From contig JAGHQL010000044.1 in NCBI GenBank assembly GCA_020080175.1, positions 1 to 64,000 on the forward strand: DNA of 64,000 nt, in the 5' to 3' direction. Under the pieces are notes generated by a model. It was not told the origin of the DNA, made no database searches, and saw nothing but the letters and a program-made list of their open reading frames with translations. This DNA is from Glutinoglossum americanum (lineage: Eukaryota > Ascomycota > Geoglossomycetes > Geoglossales > Geoglossaceae). Below are positions 1 to 12,248 of the stretch, piece after piece; the first letter of the stretch is position 1; every line of letters starts with the position of its first letter. The translations under genes and the position numbers were made by a program.

Positions 1-438
1 CCTTATGGGGAAGGTGGGCAAATATAGATTATTTTATATACGCCAAACAAATTTTGGGGGGGAAGAATATACACACAGCTCTTTCAGCAAAGCACGCCCC
101 CATTTTTAAATCAGAAAATGTAATGGAAAAAAAAGATTCTTTTTTTTTTCCCCGAAATTAATGACAATATTTTTTAAAAAAAAAAAAAAAAAAAGGCTGA
201 TGAATTCAAACTACATATCCCCGACAGAACCGCACCACAGCCTCCTCCTCCTCCTCCTCCCCCCCTTCCCCTCAGCTCAGATACATGACCAGCACAGGCA
301 GGCAGAGGGGAAAAAAAAAAAAAATAAAAAATAAATAATAATACAATCAATATGCTTCTCCCTCCCGCACTTTTGCCCCTCACACCCCCTATTAGACCCA
401 GACCCAAAGAATAACAAAGCACTTTGAAGGGGGGGGGG
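1..438. other. Low-complexity 3' flank of PFF1
   Basis: No gene is seen. The stretch holds T and A homopolymer runs (about 137-150 and 174-195), a CTC/TCC microsatellite (about 241-262) and an A-rich run (310-345), so chance open frames here are low-complexity artefacts. It lies just downstream of the PFF1 stop codon on the minus strand and probably holds its 3' UTR and polyadenylation signals. Confidence 0.6.
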
Positions 439-3400
439 TTAAAGCATAAACATCTTCTCCCCCTCAACGAGGCCGTCGGCCAGCTTGCTGACCGCGACCC
501 ATTCCGGCGCAAACTTCCTCACTTCGTCGAGGGCCGGGATGACCCCGATTTCGTTATCGTCGCTCCATAGACACACGACTTTGCCGTCCATACCCTCGTC
601 CCCGTCTTTCTTCCCTTTGCTCACCGGCCATCTCACGTCGACGTCCCAAGGCCTTTCCCATTCGCGGCGCCACAGCCGTATTTCCTGCGACCCGCTCGGT
701 GGGACGCGCTCAAACCGGTCGTCCACAGACGCCCCCTCAACCGAGAAATCGGATATGGGTTTGTCGAATACGATTTTGCACGCTCGGGTATTGAGACCGT
801 AAAGCCGAAATTTCGCTCGATTCTTTCCGTCAACCCTCGACGCATTGTAGTGTAACCAGTCTTCGTATCCGAGGCTCGGGGGTGCACCGTCGGGGACATT
901 ACCCACAACCCTTGGTGCCGGCCCCGTCCACGAACACGTCGTTAGCCCAACCCCTCCACGAACGGCTGGAGAGCAGTCGATCTTCTGGCCCGAAGCGCTA
1001 GGGATATCGCCGATAATACCTCTAACGAACGGTTGAACCCCGGTGAGCGAAACGCGATTTATCCCGCTCTCGAGGTTAACGGTCTGAATGAAGTGGACTT
1101 TGAGTCGATTGTTTGCGGAGAAAGGAAAGGCAACGAGATTGTAGATCAAGGTACCAATAAATACGAGAAGGATAAATAGTGGGATGTGGTAGGTGAAACG
1201 GTGAAGGAAGGGGCCTAAGGGTGCTAGGATGAGGATGGAAATGAGACTCATCACCACGTAAACCTATATCCATCAGCGCTGGGTCTTAGACGTGGGGAAT
1301 TACAGATCAACTTACAAAGAGAACTGAACTCCCATCTGCGCCCGTCTGACTCATCGATGTGGAAACCAAAAGTCTGTTACATAGGTAGGAGTTAGCTCTT
1401 TGAAGAGTATACCCGGTATAGTGTTGGAAGCTCACCCGACTTGGCCTACCAATACTACAACGATCGGTGCGACCAATATGAATTGCAATAGCCAGGTCCA
1501 TTTCGGAAGCTTTCCACTCCAGAGCTGTTCATCTCCGTAAGCACCCATCTTTACATCGGCCTCGTCCCCTTCTTCTTCTGTCGTGTCCTCCCCACCGCTC
1601 GCTCGACGGAAAGACCTAGAATAATTGGCAAACGTCGTTCGCCGCTCACTTCGGAATAGGGGAGTTGTTTCGCTAGCTACAGTCTCTTCTTCATCGCGCT
1701 GGCCGTCGCTACCTATTGGATTCTCTTCTGCTGGTTGTGCAGATGCGGTGAGCAAACTGCTGGCAGGCCGGCTTCCGGAGCGCTGGGTGCTGGGACTGTC
1801 TATATGACGCGGCTGACCGTGTCCCACATGGCTCGCATACTCAGGTATTGTCGGTAACGCAAAGTATTCGACCAAGGTAATCACCGTGGCAAGAAATACG
1901 GCTGAAAAGTAGAAGAATAGGAAATAGCCGCCGGCGATCCTCTGTCTGTCTTCCAGAACGGTGACCCCAACCATTATTGCCCAGCTTCCGAGGAACAACC
2001 AGAGCCAGGCATAGCCTCTATGCAAGGCACTTGGTCGCATATCGTCTGCCCCCCTAAGAATGGACCAGGCAAGCACGAACCAAGCACTCATGGTCATACT
2101 CCATACGGCATATTGGCTGCTATAGACGATAAATGGATTGACTTTTGTTACCAGGAAAGCTAGGCCAATAACAGCACCGGATGCAATTGCAAATGCAATG
2201 GGAAACCGGGTCAAACCGCGCCACCCATATAATGGTATAGGATCGTCCAAGGGCGTCTCAGGTAATGTCTTTCTAGAAAAGAGATATAGTTTATCTCCCT
2301 TTTGTAGTAGAAAAACGATGGCGAAAATAGCAAGAGGGGATACAATCAGTAGAGTGAGCGATAGTGCAAATAGTGTGTGAAGTTGGAAGACCGCAAAGGC
2401 GTGTCCGAACACTAACACCCAGCCACATTAGCAATGGCATAGGCCCCAAATTAAATCCCCGATCTAGTTACTCACTATCAAACCACACCCCATCAGATCC
2501 TTGGCCGCTTCGCACTTTACCGTCATTTTTCATAGCTTCGTCAGCCCGGCTTTCGAATGTCAAGCTAGTATCCGATGTCAACCCTTGAAGGGTAGGTAGC
2601 GAAGCAGAGAGCATATGCCAGAGCGAATCAATAGAAGCTGCTCCTAATTAGCACCTCTGCCCTTCAGCATTAGAAAACATCCACTAACTGTGTCGAGCAT
2701 CGTCTTGGTCAGTGTGATATCTTGCCCTCGGCTCCCAAAATGCGACGTCGAGGCCACGAAGGCCGAGCACCCCATTAAAGATGATATAATCGGTTTGGCT
2801 CCGGATCATGCCACTTTTGAAACCGTCGCCGCTGACAACGGTGCCAAAAGGGTATTTGCTTCTACGATAAAACCTTGTAACCTCGGTGTCCGTACTTCGG
2901 AATAAAGTTGCTCGGCCGCCGGCCCCGGCTCCCTCAAGGTTGAGGAAAGTGTGGGCAAACTGTGATATTGGATGCCGAGAGAAAGCCCTAGCCCCATTCA
3001 AGAAGTCTTCTTCACCGTTGTTTAAGAGTGCGACGAGTCCCTTTCTGGGCATGTTACCGGGTGTAGTGAAATACTTGATTAATTGAAGAATGGTAACGAC
3101 TCCGACTCCATCATCCGTCGCTCCATATCCAGTTGACACGCTGTCATAGTGGGCATTGACAAGAACTCCACCCTTGCCGTTTGGCTTCTTCACAAACCCT
3201 AGATCTTCCCGGTTGTTCCACCATTCGCTCTCATCGTCCTCCGATCCACGGATATAGACGATGATATTAGTGCCTTCGAAGTATACACTTTGGCCAGCTG
3301 TACGACCAGACCCTAACACACCACCGGCGGAGAAAGTGACATTTGAAAGCATATCATCGAAAATAATGACGGCATCTGATGTGGTCTTGCGCCTAAGCTC

Positions 3401-3832
3401 CTCGTGTTCGTCCATGTAATCAGAGTAGGGTTGTACGGGTTCGGCTGGTGCGATATCCGCCGGAGTGGTAGCCTCTCTAAATGTCCTATTCGTCCAGACG
3501 CCGCCCACACCCCTTCGAAGCTTCTGGGTGGAATAGCCAACGCCATTGGCATTTAGAATTGTTTCCACTCTCCTCAGCAGCCAGTCTCTGACCTCATCAT
3601 TTCTCCGGCTGTTATAAGGATGATATGCACTGGTAAGTTCTTGTAGATCGCCCCATGCTTCGGTGAGATTTACCCCCCCGAATGGGGTCGCGTTCCTTGG
3701 TGCAGAAGGGACAACTAGATGAGTTACCAGTAGGGAGATTATTAAGGCGACGTACGCGACTGTCGTGATGATAGTCACTGGCAAGGGAGCGAAACCAAAA
3801 GGATTCAAAGCCTTCGATCTCCGAGTAGGCAT
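439..3832 (-). CDS. PFF1: Vacuolar membrane protease, M28 zinc metallopeptidase (Pff1 family)
   Basis: Multi-pass vacuolar membrane protein with a lumenal M28 aminopeptidase-type domain. My model has five exons (3832-2689, 2643-2476, 2411-1436, 1373-1316, 1263-439), 1057 codons including the stop. After a basic N-terminus comes one membrane segment (about residues 17-40), then the peptidase domain with the expected zinc ligands: H-Y-D, T-D-D, the N-G-E-E-D glutamates, L-E-G and a late Y-H-T-D histidine. The second half (from about residue 440) carries several hydrophobic membrane segments separated by a polar, acidic loop, as in the yeast YBR074W family. The start is the ATG just before P-T-R-R-S-K. 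All ligands are present, so it looks functional. The substrate is not established in the family. Family assignment is firm; exact intron edges are less so. Confidence 0.93.
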
Positions 3833-5106
3833 AATTGCGTTTTCCCTATACTACCCAAGCAATCTCATTAGTTACGTCGACCTCCGTTGCATCAATTTCG
3901 CATCCAGAGCGCCGATATTGAAGACATACCCATGTAGCCCCTCCAATCCAGTGGCAGCTTATCTGCCGCTCGCACCCGGGCCGAAGCTCGAAAACAAATT
4001 CCTAAACAATAACGAACCTACCTTAGAACGGAGCAGCACGTTGTGGGATCGCTCGGTGTTGCAGTCACAGTGTTTACCTCCCTTGATCCAAGCAATAGCT
4101 AGAGATCGTGGCTCAAGCTTGACCAAGGAAAACTGGATATCTAACACACTGCAGCTCGGCCTCCGCTACTTCCCAAAGTGTCAATGACGGTAATGGTGCC
4201 TTCCAAGAAGCCCGTATTGAAAGCAGGTTTCAGCGGGGTTTATGAAGCTCGGATTTCGCACGGTCCTCATTCTGCCCTAAGCGTCCTTGTCCTCCCCAAG
4301 AAATCATCACGGAGGCTGATTCGTTTAATCTTCCACAGCAACAACCTGATAAAGGAATAACCAAGATTTGTAGCCAGAGAAAAGTTTTTTTTAATACCAC
4401 CACGCTACAGCCGTGGGACTTGTGAGCATCTACATCTATCCAGTTACTATTACCACAACGTAATAAAGTACGCGTTATATGGTTTCTGTAGCTGAGATTT
4501 GTTCCCGCATAAGGGATACCCACCCTTGTTTATGGTGCTGTTTGCGTCCCGATCACGATCATCATGGACTCGCAAATTAAAGGATCTGTCTTCTATAATA
4601 TATGGGACAAATATTTAATTTTCCGTTTTATTTACCTAGGTACCACAATATTTTTCTTCTCTTTTCATTACTTCGTGCGGCTCGCGGGGACCGTGCGCAA
4701 CACGTTATCAAAGTTATGTATACTAGGGTCACTACCATCCTACACCACAGCACGCACATTCGGGAAGGGTTCCTTGTAAGTACTGGAACCTCTCGAAAAC
4801 CAACATCGTAGGTAGCGTATGTGTTCCGGAGAGGATCACTGTAGCTGTTGCGCTTTAAGTTGGGTGGTCTTGTGGTATTTTATGTCATCCGAGTAGCTAT
4901 TCTACAGTGAAGAGCTTCCAGTGTCCATGTCGAGGATAATTTCGGGGACCAACTGATACTGGGCTTAGTTGGTGTGCAATGAATTGACCCGTAGATCCCG
5001 CCGAAAATACTCATCATTCAATATATTGACCACAACAATAACCAACTTCCTTCATCGTTTCTACTATCGACCTTCCCAAACCAAATAATTTTGAACAACG
5101 ATAGGC
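3833..5106. other. Divergent intergenic region, PFF1 / TPR gene
   Basis: About 1.27 kb between two divergently transcribed genes. No open frame here has a family signature or convincing splice sites. It should contain both promoters. Around 4560-4680 it is T-rich. Nothing else is recognised. Confidence 0.5.
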
Positions 5107-6549
5107 ATGGCACAACTTCTATCATTTGAGAGTCCATCAGTTCGATTTAATAACCATCTTGTCCCCTCTCCTCTGAATGCACAACCTCCAGTATTTCAAC
5201 ACGGCACCTGCGCTGATATTCTCGAGGCTTATTCACAGGCAGCGTCTCTGTTCCATGCGTATGAATATCACCAGGCTATCAAGGCATACAAGCGGCTCTT
5301 GAGGCAAAAACAAAGTCTTGTAAACGAGGCACTACTCTGGTTTAACATCGGTATCTTGCGCGATCACCTTGGCGAACATGCTTTGGCCAGCGAAGCTTAT
5401 GAGAAAGCAGTCAAGCTTGACGGGTCATTCTCTCTGGGTTGGTTCTGCCTAGGAAATTCCTTATCCCTTATTAGTAATTTCAGAAGGGCGCTCAGAGTCT
5501 TTAAGATATGTGAGAAGACCCTCAGGGGAGACTCTATTGACTACCATCACTATGGACTGCCTTGGAAGCTAGAAAAGACGAGAGTAACCTTCAATATAAG
5601 GCAGACTGAGCTTCGCAAGCTACACAAACAACACAAAGCACCTCTGGATCATACGTGGTCTCTTAACAGACTCCCGGCTGGGAACATTTTTGAACCTGGA
5701 ACAGGCATTCTTGGAAATGGACGGAACACAAAAACGCCAGCCGACTTAGCGAATCCCGATGCCCTCGAGCCTCCAGAACTGCAGGCTCGCGCCGGTGTAG
5801 GCTCCCTACTTACAAAGCATAACCAACTTAGAAGACACGCAACAACCGGGGCGGGATTGTCGTCTATAAAGAACGATCAACTTGGAAGGCGCGCAACAGA
5901 CCGGGCTTCTAGTAGGCAGAAACCACTCCCTTTAACTCCGGATGAGTTCCCCCGCCAGGCAGCACCGAGTGGCGGTTTCAACCAAGACCGCACCCTGTTC
6001 ACTTCGTGTGCAACGGGTCGTACCGCTTCAGGAGACGGGCAATCTGTGGGCCCTGTCTATCAGACGAACTCTCGTTTGATACAGACGTCCTCTATACCGG
6101 CCATGGCTCCCCAATTGGCCAGTTCGGCTGCGGACATGCCTACGCAGTTCGGGTCCTTGCCTTCTCTTCAGGACTGGGAAAGGAAATCTTTCAAGAATCG
6201 GTACCACCCTGCGAGTCCGCTCAATCACCCCGTGAATCCGCCCGATCATTTCGTAAGGCCATCCGATCATCCTGTGAGACTATTCGATAGCCAGGAAAGG
6301 GCCAACGTCCAGCCTTCTACCAGGGACCCTGGGCAGGGGAATCTGAGACCCCCAAGGCGCGCACGGAGCGAAAGGTTGGATTCCTTTAGTATCTTCGCCC
6401 TGGGAGAGCCGCAGTTGCGTGAGCTACAAGCGGCTGCTAATGAAGCCTCTGCTAATCCTGCTAAGGCGTTGGGGCGAAACCGGTCGTTGAAGAGCGGGCG
6501 TTTTAACGAGAGGGGCATCAAATCAGAAGCCCAACCACCGGCAAGTTGA
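5107..6549 (+). CDS. Tetratricopeptide-repeat protein with long disordered tail
   Basis: Single-exon gene for 480 residues starting at an ATG in a good context. Residues about 35-125 form TPR-type helical hairpins: Y-S-Q-A-A-S-L-F, then A-L-L-W-F-N-I-G-I-L-R with A-S-E-A-Y-E-K-A-V-K-L-D, then L-G-W-F-C-L-G-N-S-L. This is the usual W/F-x2-G-Y/L...A-x3-Y-x-K-A-L pattern. The arrangement resembles the TPR module of fungal NoxR/p67phox-like proteins, but I see no PB1 or SH3 domain. From about residue 190 the chain is Ser/Pro/Arg-rich and probably disordered, with a short N/P-D-H-x-V-R/N-P repeat near residues 376-400. A scaffold or adaptor role is inferred; no specific partner can be named. Confidence 0.82.
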   Translation: MAQLLSFESPSVRFNNHLVPSPLNAQPPVFQHGTCADILEAYSQAASLFHAYEYHQAIKAYKRLLRQKQSLVNEALLWFNIGILRDHLGEHALASEAYEKAVKLDGSFSLGWFCLGNSLSLISNFRRALRVFKICEKTLRGDSIDYHHYGLPWKLEKTRVTFNIRQTELRKLHKQHKAPLDHTWSLNRLPAGNIFEPGTGILGNGRNTKTPADLANPDALEPPELQARAGVGSLLTKHNQLRRHATTGAGLSSIKNDQLGRRATDRASSRQKPLPLTPDEFPRQAAPSGGFNQDRTLFTSCATGRTASGDGQSVGPVYQTNSRLIQTSSIPAMAPQLASSAADMPTQFGSLPSLQDWERKSFKNRYHPASPLNHPVNPPDHFVRPSDHPVRLFDSQERANVQPSTRDPGQGNLRPPRRARSERLDSFSIFALGEPQLRELQAAANEASANPAKALGRNRSLKSGRFNERGIKSEAQPPAS

Positions 6550-8934
6550 CTTTGTACACTGGCCACTGAAATTCCGTTGGCAATACTCTTCTTGCCGCGG
6601 TCAACGATGAAACCGCAATGTAAATAATAATAAGGCTACTCTAGTAACTCATTTGCCCTATCTATTGTACGGCATGTCCAAGATCCGAAAAACTGCCAAA
6701 AAAAAGTTGGAATATTGGTCGTCGACATTTAGAATTGATCTGGGCGCGACGCCGTTGCCTACCGGCGTAGAGAGCGGGTACGATCGATGGACTCTAACAT
6801 GATCTATATACTTGTTTAATCATGAGTGAGGTCAACTGAGAATACCTAGGCCCACGTACTATGTGGGATTTGCTTTTGGTACTCGTGAGCGAATGAAGTA
6901 TGCACCCGTGACACCGGCTATCTATCTTTCCCTGGTAGCATTTTGACTAAGAGAAGAGGGAAAAAAAAAAAAATCTCTCATTGAAATCAGGGTCATTAGC
7001 GTCGAAGCGCGATTTTCCTAGCCTGAGGTTCCGATCGAAATTTGGTTAGTGTTCGGGTCTAAATTTTGGCTCGACCAACCGTTCACTCGCCCATCCATTC
7101 CACCTCCATTCCCCAGGAAATATTTCGATGCTACATCAGCGGTATCCATATCTCTGAAGAGACAGCGCGGTTTGGCCAATAGATCTTGGCCGCGGGTGAG
7201 GAGAAATGTAATAACCGTTGAGTACAGGGTATTAATGCATGTCAAACCCCACGCTGTGTTAGAAACCGGGGCGTAAAGGAACCTTCCGTGGAACAGCGAT
7301 TTTACCGGCGAAAGCCCCGCCTTTTTCTTTGGATGATATCCAACGATACATGTTAAACAGTCGTCGTAGGCGCTCCAGAGCTTAAATTCCGCGATTGTTT
7401 GACCGCTAAGCTAAAACTCGGAGTTAGTAGTGGGGGAGGCACGTTCTGTTTATATAATGGGTACGATAATGAATTAACGCTTTTGTTGGATAGCTACCCG
7501 TGTGAAATAGACACTTCTTGAAGATAAGAGTATTGAGGCCGAGACTTCTGATGAAGTGTCAAAAGGCTCTGAATAGTTGGGATTTTGGACTGGGCGGCGA
7601 TGAGGTGGCCCGATGGTGAGAGCGAGAAATGCACATGCAGGTGCCTGAACTGGGAAGCGTGTTCCCCAGTTCGCCGATTCCTGGTCCACCTCGTTCGACA
7701 CACACCTGAGCGTCGGGGCTGACCTCTCGCGAAGAATTTCTAGTAACCTTGTGACATCCTCCCCCATATCATACCATGGCTGAACGATGAGCTGGCTAGG
7801 CATGGTGGGAGAGCTGAATTGGGAGGGATTGGCTATTCCGTATATCCCCCCGTGTGTCGCCTTAGCCGCTTGGTATCCGCATCCGGGCGTGGTGCAGGCC
7901 CCTCCAATGACATTCCGCACTCAGTCGTCGCTGTGATTCGCTGTCCTCAGTGGAAAGTCCACGGGCCAACTAACATTGTGCGGACCGAAGGTTCCCAGGC
8001 GTTGCATTGGCCGCATGCAACCCGAGCGCTTCCGGCCAATCGATAGGCATGTCTTAGAAGCCCCCCTCAGAATCGAGCATCGGAGGGGTAACAGGGTTCG
8101 TCTTGCATCTGGCTCGAGCCGGTAAAGAAACGATGGACAACTCATGGTATGTAGTACCACTGGTGATGCTCAGAAGTCAGACTACCCAAAGCAAGAGGCT
8201 GTAGGGAGTAAGAGCTCTTGGTGCTTCTCCGTGCGCCCCTCTTATACTTACTCGCTGCCTCTCGTCGTTTGCCAGCGCTGAGCTGTCGACTGGACTTCAG
8301 CCCAAATCTCCTTCCCCTTTCCACAGTTGAATTCGGGTCACCAGGGACTACAGTACCTTGTTGCCTCGTACGAAGGCAGCGGCATCGTTAACTCGAGCGT
8401 CGTAAATTCGTACCCAACATCCGTTGTTGGAGAGTTGGGGGAAAGGTCGCCTGCCTGTCCGACCGCCGCTTTGCTGCTGCAACAAGAACCGAAGGGCACC
8501 GCTCACCGCCTCTATCTCCTGTACTCCGCATACTTGCACCCCACAACGACAACAACAACAACATCCTCAACACAACAGCGACAGAGTGACAGAGTGACCA
8601 TCGCAACTAATTAACGTGGACTTGTACTTTCTTTCATTGGCATCCAATACGAATAATTCTTCGCTTCTGAGACGTTCTTTGCCGGGCAAACATCACGGAC
8701 GTCATCCTTTCGCCACCCACAATAGTGGCGGTGCAAATAAGTGCAACTTGTCTTCACTTCGATAATTGACCCCATTTCTCGATTGCCGCTCGATCTCGGT
8801 TCTCTCGCTCGACAAATTCACTGACTATCATCAACTATAAGATCGATCGAACTTGGGATCTAGTTATCTCGGTTAGAGAGACACCTCCTAACACCACCCG
8901 AAATCTATTCTCCGCTTCACTTCTGCTTTAGACG
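6550..8934. other. Intergenic region including the J-protein gene's 5' leader
   Basis: About 2.4 kb. Several open frames of 60-150 codons exist but lack an ATG start, coherent splice sites or family resemblance. An A-run lies at 6961-6973. The last 600 bases contain a CA/ACA-rich stretch (about 8540-8600) and pyrimidine-rich tracts, typical of a fungal promoter and 5' UTR for the gene starting at 8935. Confidence 0.45.
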
Positions 8935-10737
8935 ATGAGTGCTACGCCTCAGGAAGATCCGTACAAGGTCTTGGGTGTTCCAAAAGATGCTACGAAGGAT
9001 GCTATTCGTAGCGCTCACCGGAAACTAGTTCTCCAAAGTCACCCTGACAAGGTTCAGGATGAGTCTCTTCGAGCTCAGAAGCAAGACGAATTTCAGCGGG
9101 TTCAGCAGGCTTACGAGTTGTTGATTGACGAGTCACGACGACAGCAATATGATGAAACGGTGAAACGGGATGAGCTAAGGAGGCAGGTGGCAGAGGAGAG
9201 GGCAAAGTCATCGCGACGATACGAACCTGTTCGATCAAGCCCGCGAGAGTTTGACGAACGGAGAAGCCACACGAGGCCATACGAAGATGGACGCCCCAGG
9301 TCTTTTGAAGACGGGGTACCGTCGCCGAAGTATGACGCCTCTGGTGTACGCCACCCCATGCGAAGCTTTGAAGGTCGAAAGTCCACAAGCCGAGCTGAAG
9401 AGGAAGAACGAGCGCATGCCGAGCGTGAACGGAAGCGGGAATCCGAGCGATCAGAGCGTCGTAAAACACGAGATCGAGAACGGAGGAGAGGCTATGACGA
9501 CAAGTATGCTCGTGCTACTCCATACTATAGTGAGGAAGATGAATCGCATCATGCACGTGCTCCCAGGGAGTCGAGCAAGGTACATATGGAATCTGCTGAG
9601 CTGAGTGGTATGTTGCATTTGGTCCAAGAGGCAAAACTTTTTGCAGCTCAGGAGTACATCCGCCGCTCTTCTGAAGATTCACCGGCTCGACATCTCGCAG
9701 GCGGCAGGTCGCACAAGCCATACTATGCGGCGCCCCCTCCTCCGACCCCTACGCCACCTATTGCTGTCGAAGAGCCTTCAGTCCGAAGGTCGGCGGCCCG
9801 GCCAAACCGCGAACGGAAACGGGAATCAAGTAGGCCGAGGTCGCGGGGCAAGGAAAGTAGAATTGTGGATCCACCCAGATATCATGAGAGTGGCACCAGA
9901 ACGAGGATTGTGCCGCCTATGGCTACCCCGGTATCATCTCAGCCAATTCTCGACGACATCCCGCCATTAAGCGGCAGGTCTCATCACTCTCATTCTCGGT
10001 CTTCCCCATCTATGGCTCAAACAATGAAGCCACAGCGCTCCTCGACAACGGAGAACGTCCGTTCTCGCCCGGGCGATAGTCCATCATTTTCACGATCAAA
10101 CACGAGCCCTATGGTTGGTTCAACTTCTCGAAGGGAGACTGTGTCTGGAAAATTGAAAGATAAAGTCATTAAAAACTCTCTTGGGGAAGCTGGCTTCGAC
10201 TCCGGCTATAGCTCATCGACTCCAGATAGCCCATACCTAAGCGGAGGCCGAATGTCATCGAGCCCACCAAGCAGGTTTGAGCCCAGATCATCCCCAAAAA
10301 CTGGGAGCTTTGCAAGGCAGGTGTATGAGGAGCCTGTGGACTACACGTACACACGGTCCCGTACACTTTCCAGAGAGCCGGAAGACCTCTACGAGCGTCG
10401 AACCAAAAGCAGGAGCCCCTCTCCGGTGCGGCTTGTGCCTGAGAGCTCCACTCGGTCTCGAGCTCAGCCACCGAGTGCAGAGTTTGTTTCACCACGAAAA
10501 GTTCAATACGCCTACCCGAAGGATTCATCCCGTATACCACCGATATCTTCTCGCATCGCACCTCTCGAAACAACTCCCAGGAGGACATTCACTGGGGAGG
10601 TACATTATGCCCACAAATTCGGGCCAGAGGACGTTGCGTATACCCAGTATAGCACCCCCGGTCGCCGCTCTGGAGGTTCCCATGGCCACTCTCACTATAT
10701 TCGTCCCTCACTCGCCCGCGCCGAAACCATTCACTGA
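8935..10737 (+). CDS. J-domain (DnaJ/Hsp40) protein with long basic, Ser/Pro-rich tail
   Basis: Uninterrupted 600-codon gene starting at ATG. Residues 8-74 are a J domain: D-P-Y-K-V-L-G-V, then the HPD tripeptide at residues 36-38, then F-x-R-V-Q-Q-A-Y-E-L-L and the R-x-x-Y-D end. A J domain with intact HPD stimulates the ATPase of an Hsp70 partner. It lacks the G/F region, zinc domain and C-terminal substrate-binding domain, so it is a class C (type III) J-protein. Residues 75-220 are highly charged (E/R-rich, probably helical). The rest is Ser/Arg/Pro-rich with many S-x-P-x sites and is probably disordered and phosphorylated. The client and compartment cannot be told; no signal peptide or membrane segment is seen. 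Confidence 0.9.
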   Translation: MSATPQEDPYKVLGVPKDATKDAIRSAHRKLVLQSHPDKVQDESLRAQKQDEFQRVQQAYELLIDESRRQQYDETVKRDELRRQVAEERAKSSRRYEPVRSSPREFDERRSHTRPYEDGRPRSFEDGVPSPKYDASGVRHPMRSFEGRKSTSRAEEEERAHAERERKRESERSERRKTRDRERRRGYDDKYARATPYYSEEDESHHARAPRESSKVHMESAELSGMLHLVQEAKLFAAQEYIRRSSEDSPARHLAGGRSHKPYYAAPPPPTPTPPIAVEEPSVRRSAARPNRERKRESSRPRSRGKESRIVDPPRYHESGTRTRIVPPMATPVSSQPILDDIPPLSGRSHHSHSRSSPSMAQTMKPQRSSTTENVRSRPGDSPSFSRSNTSPMVGSTSRRETVSGKLKDKVIKNSLGEAGFDSGYSSSTPDSPYLSGGRMSSSPPSRFEPRSSPKTGSFARQVYEEPVDYTYTRSRTLSREPEDLYERRTKSRSPSPVRLVPESSTRSRAQPPSAEFVSPRKVQYAYPKDSSRIPPISSRIAPLETTPRRTFTGEVHYAHKFGPEDVAYTQYSTPGRRSGGSHGHSHYIRPSLARAETIH

Positions 10738-12248
10738 ACTCAAGCTCCCGTCTCGTGCGTTCAGTAGAATCACCGGGCAGTCATTTCCCACAGACACGGT
10801 TTCCCGCAGTTTGATCTCTGAAACGCAATGTAACATGCTGTACACACCGTTATCACGGACAAATACCTTTCAACTGTAGCTATTCGGATGTTCGATTTTG
10901 TCTTCGGAACCGACCTGCGTAAGCGGGCCCACTGACTCGGCCTGCTATCGTTTCAACGGACGAAAACAGTCTCGACATCAATCTTTCTCATTTTTGTTGC
11001 ATAGCAACACAAGTGTCACATAGCTTCCATTCCTTCTATACTCTGCTATGACCCCATCATTTCCGACGTTCATTCTTTTTACCTTTTACGGAGTTTGAAA
11101 GGAGGGCTTTTGGGTGAAATCTCTACAGGTTGGGTGGTCATGGTTAGGGGTGGGAGTGGGTTTCGGGCAGGTCTGTTTTCTCAATTTTTCTCAATGATAA
11201 GTACTTCTTTCTAATCGCTTGTCTTACTCCTTCCCTGTCTGATATGACCTTTTTTCTCTTTTTATCTCTCCTCAACTTGAGATTTCGAAGACCTCGTTTT
11301 GGCGACGCCCCTATTTTAACGAAACTGCTAGGCCCCAATAAACCCAACGAATTGCTTAGCCCCTTCATTATGAGGATTTTCTAAAGAATGAACCAGCTCC
11401 CCACTGATGATGACATAAAGCTTCTATTTTCTCTAAAGGACTAGTCCGGATTGAATGACGGGTTTTTTGCCTATTTTCACAAGGCTTTCAGATCAACTTT
11501 TTCTCTTCTTAAGGCTTGTTCTTCACGTGTCTTCTAGCTTTTTAAACTTCGCTCTTAGAAGAATTTAACACCAAACTCAAAATCCGCCGATTTGACGATA
11601 ACTACATTGCATGTGCTCAAGATAGATGGTAGATGGGATTGCCTTGTGTTCGGATATTACTGGCTCGCGGTCGAGGGAATGACCCGTCTCCCCCACACAC
11701 CAAACGCGCCCATCTACGGAAATGTATAATGCATGCGTGTGCATGTGAATGCCCGATCCTTCACATTGGCCTGCAGATAGGTCACCCGTTCCTATTGCAT
11801 AGCTGAGCTGCTGGAACCATAGCTTTCCCCAGCATTTTTGTACTTGCCCTGCCGAGGTTGGGACAGCTCAGAGGCACCGGTGGTGTATGTTATTCGATGA
11901 GATGGGACGAGGATGCTACGAACGAGGTGTGTCGGGATGTCGAGGCGTTTTGCTTTGGGCGGGGGAATGTTGGGAGATAGAGTGGGATGGGGTTGGGTGT
12001 TGCTAGAGAGATAAATAAGAGGCAGTTTTATTCGAGGTCCGTCGTGCTTGAGGAGCTTGATATGGGAGAGAAGATCAATAGAGTTGGGATATCTCGTTAT
12101 AGGCGTTGTAGCTAACTTTTCAGTGAGAGTTTTTGGTGGATATGTATTTCAATAATCTTAGGATCCCCAGCAGGGCTTAGGAGAAAAGACGAGACGCCAT
12201 AAACACGCCATTCCAACCCGCCTCCAAGAAACGACATTAATCCTGTAC
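10738..12248. other. Long intergenic region
   Basis: About 1.5 kb between the ends of the J-protein gene (+) and SF3B5 (-), which are convergent. No convincing coding exon is seen on either strand. The first few hundred bases are T-rich and probably hold the J-protein 3' UTR. G-rich sequence near 11930-12000 has no recognised function. Confidence 0.45.

Noticed and set aside
6028-6566. Antisense frames within the TPR gene
   Set aside because: Shadows of the Ser/Pro-rich coding strand, without start context or family match.
7474-7920. 148-codon open frame on the minus strand
   Set aside because: It lacks an ATG at its 5' end, has no family signature and no supporting splice sites; composition looks non-coding.
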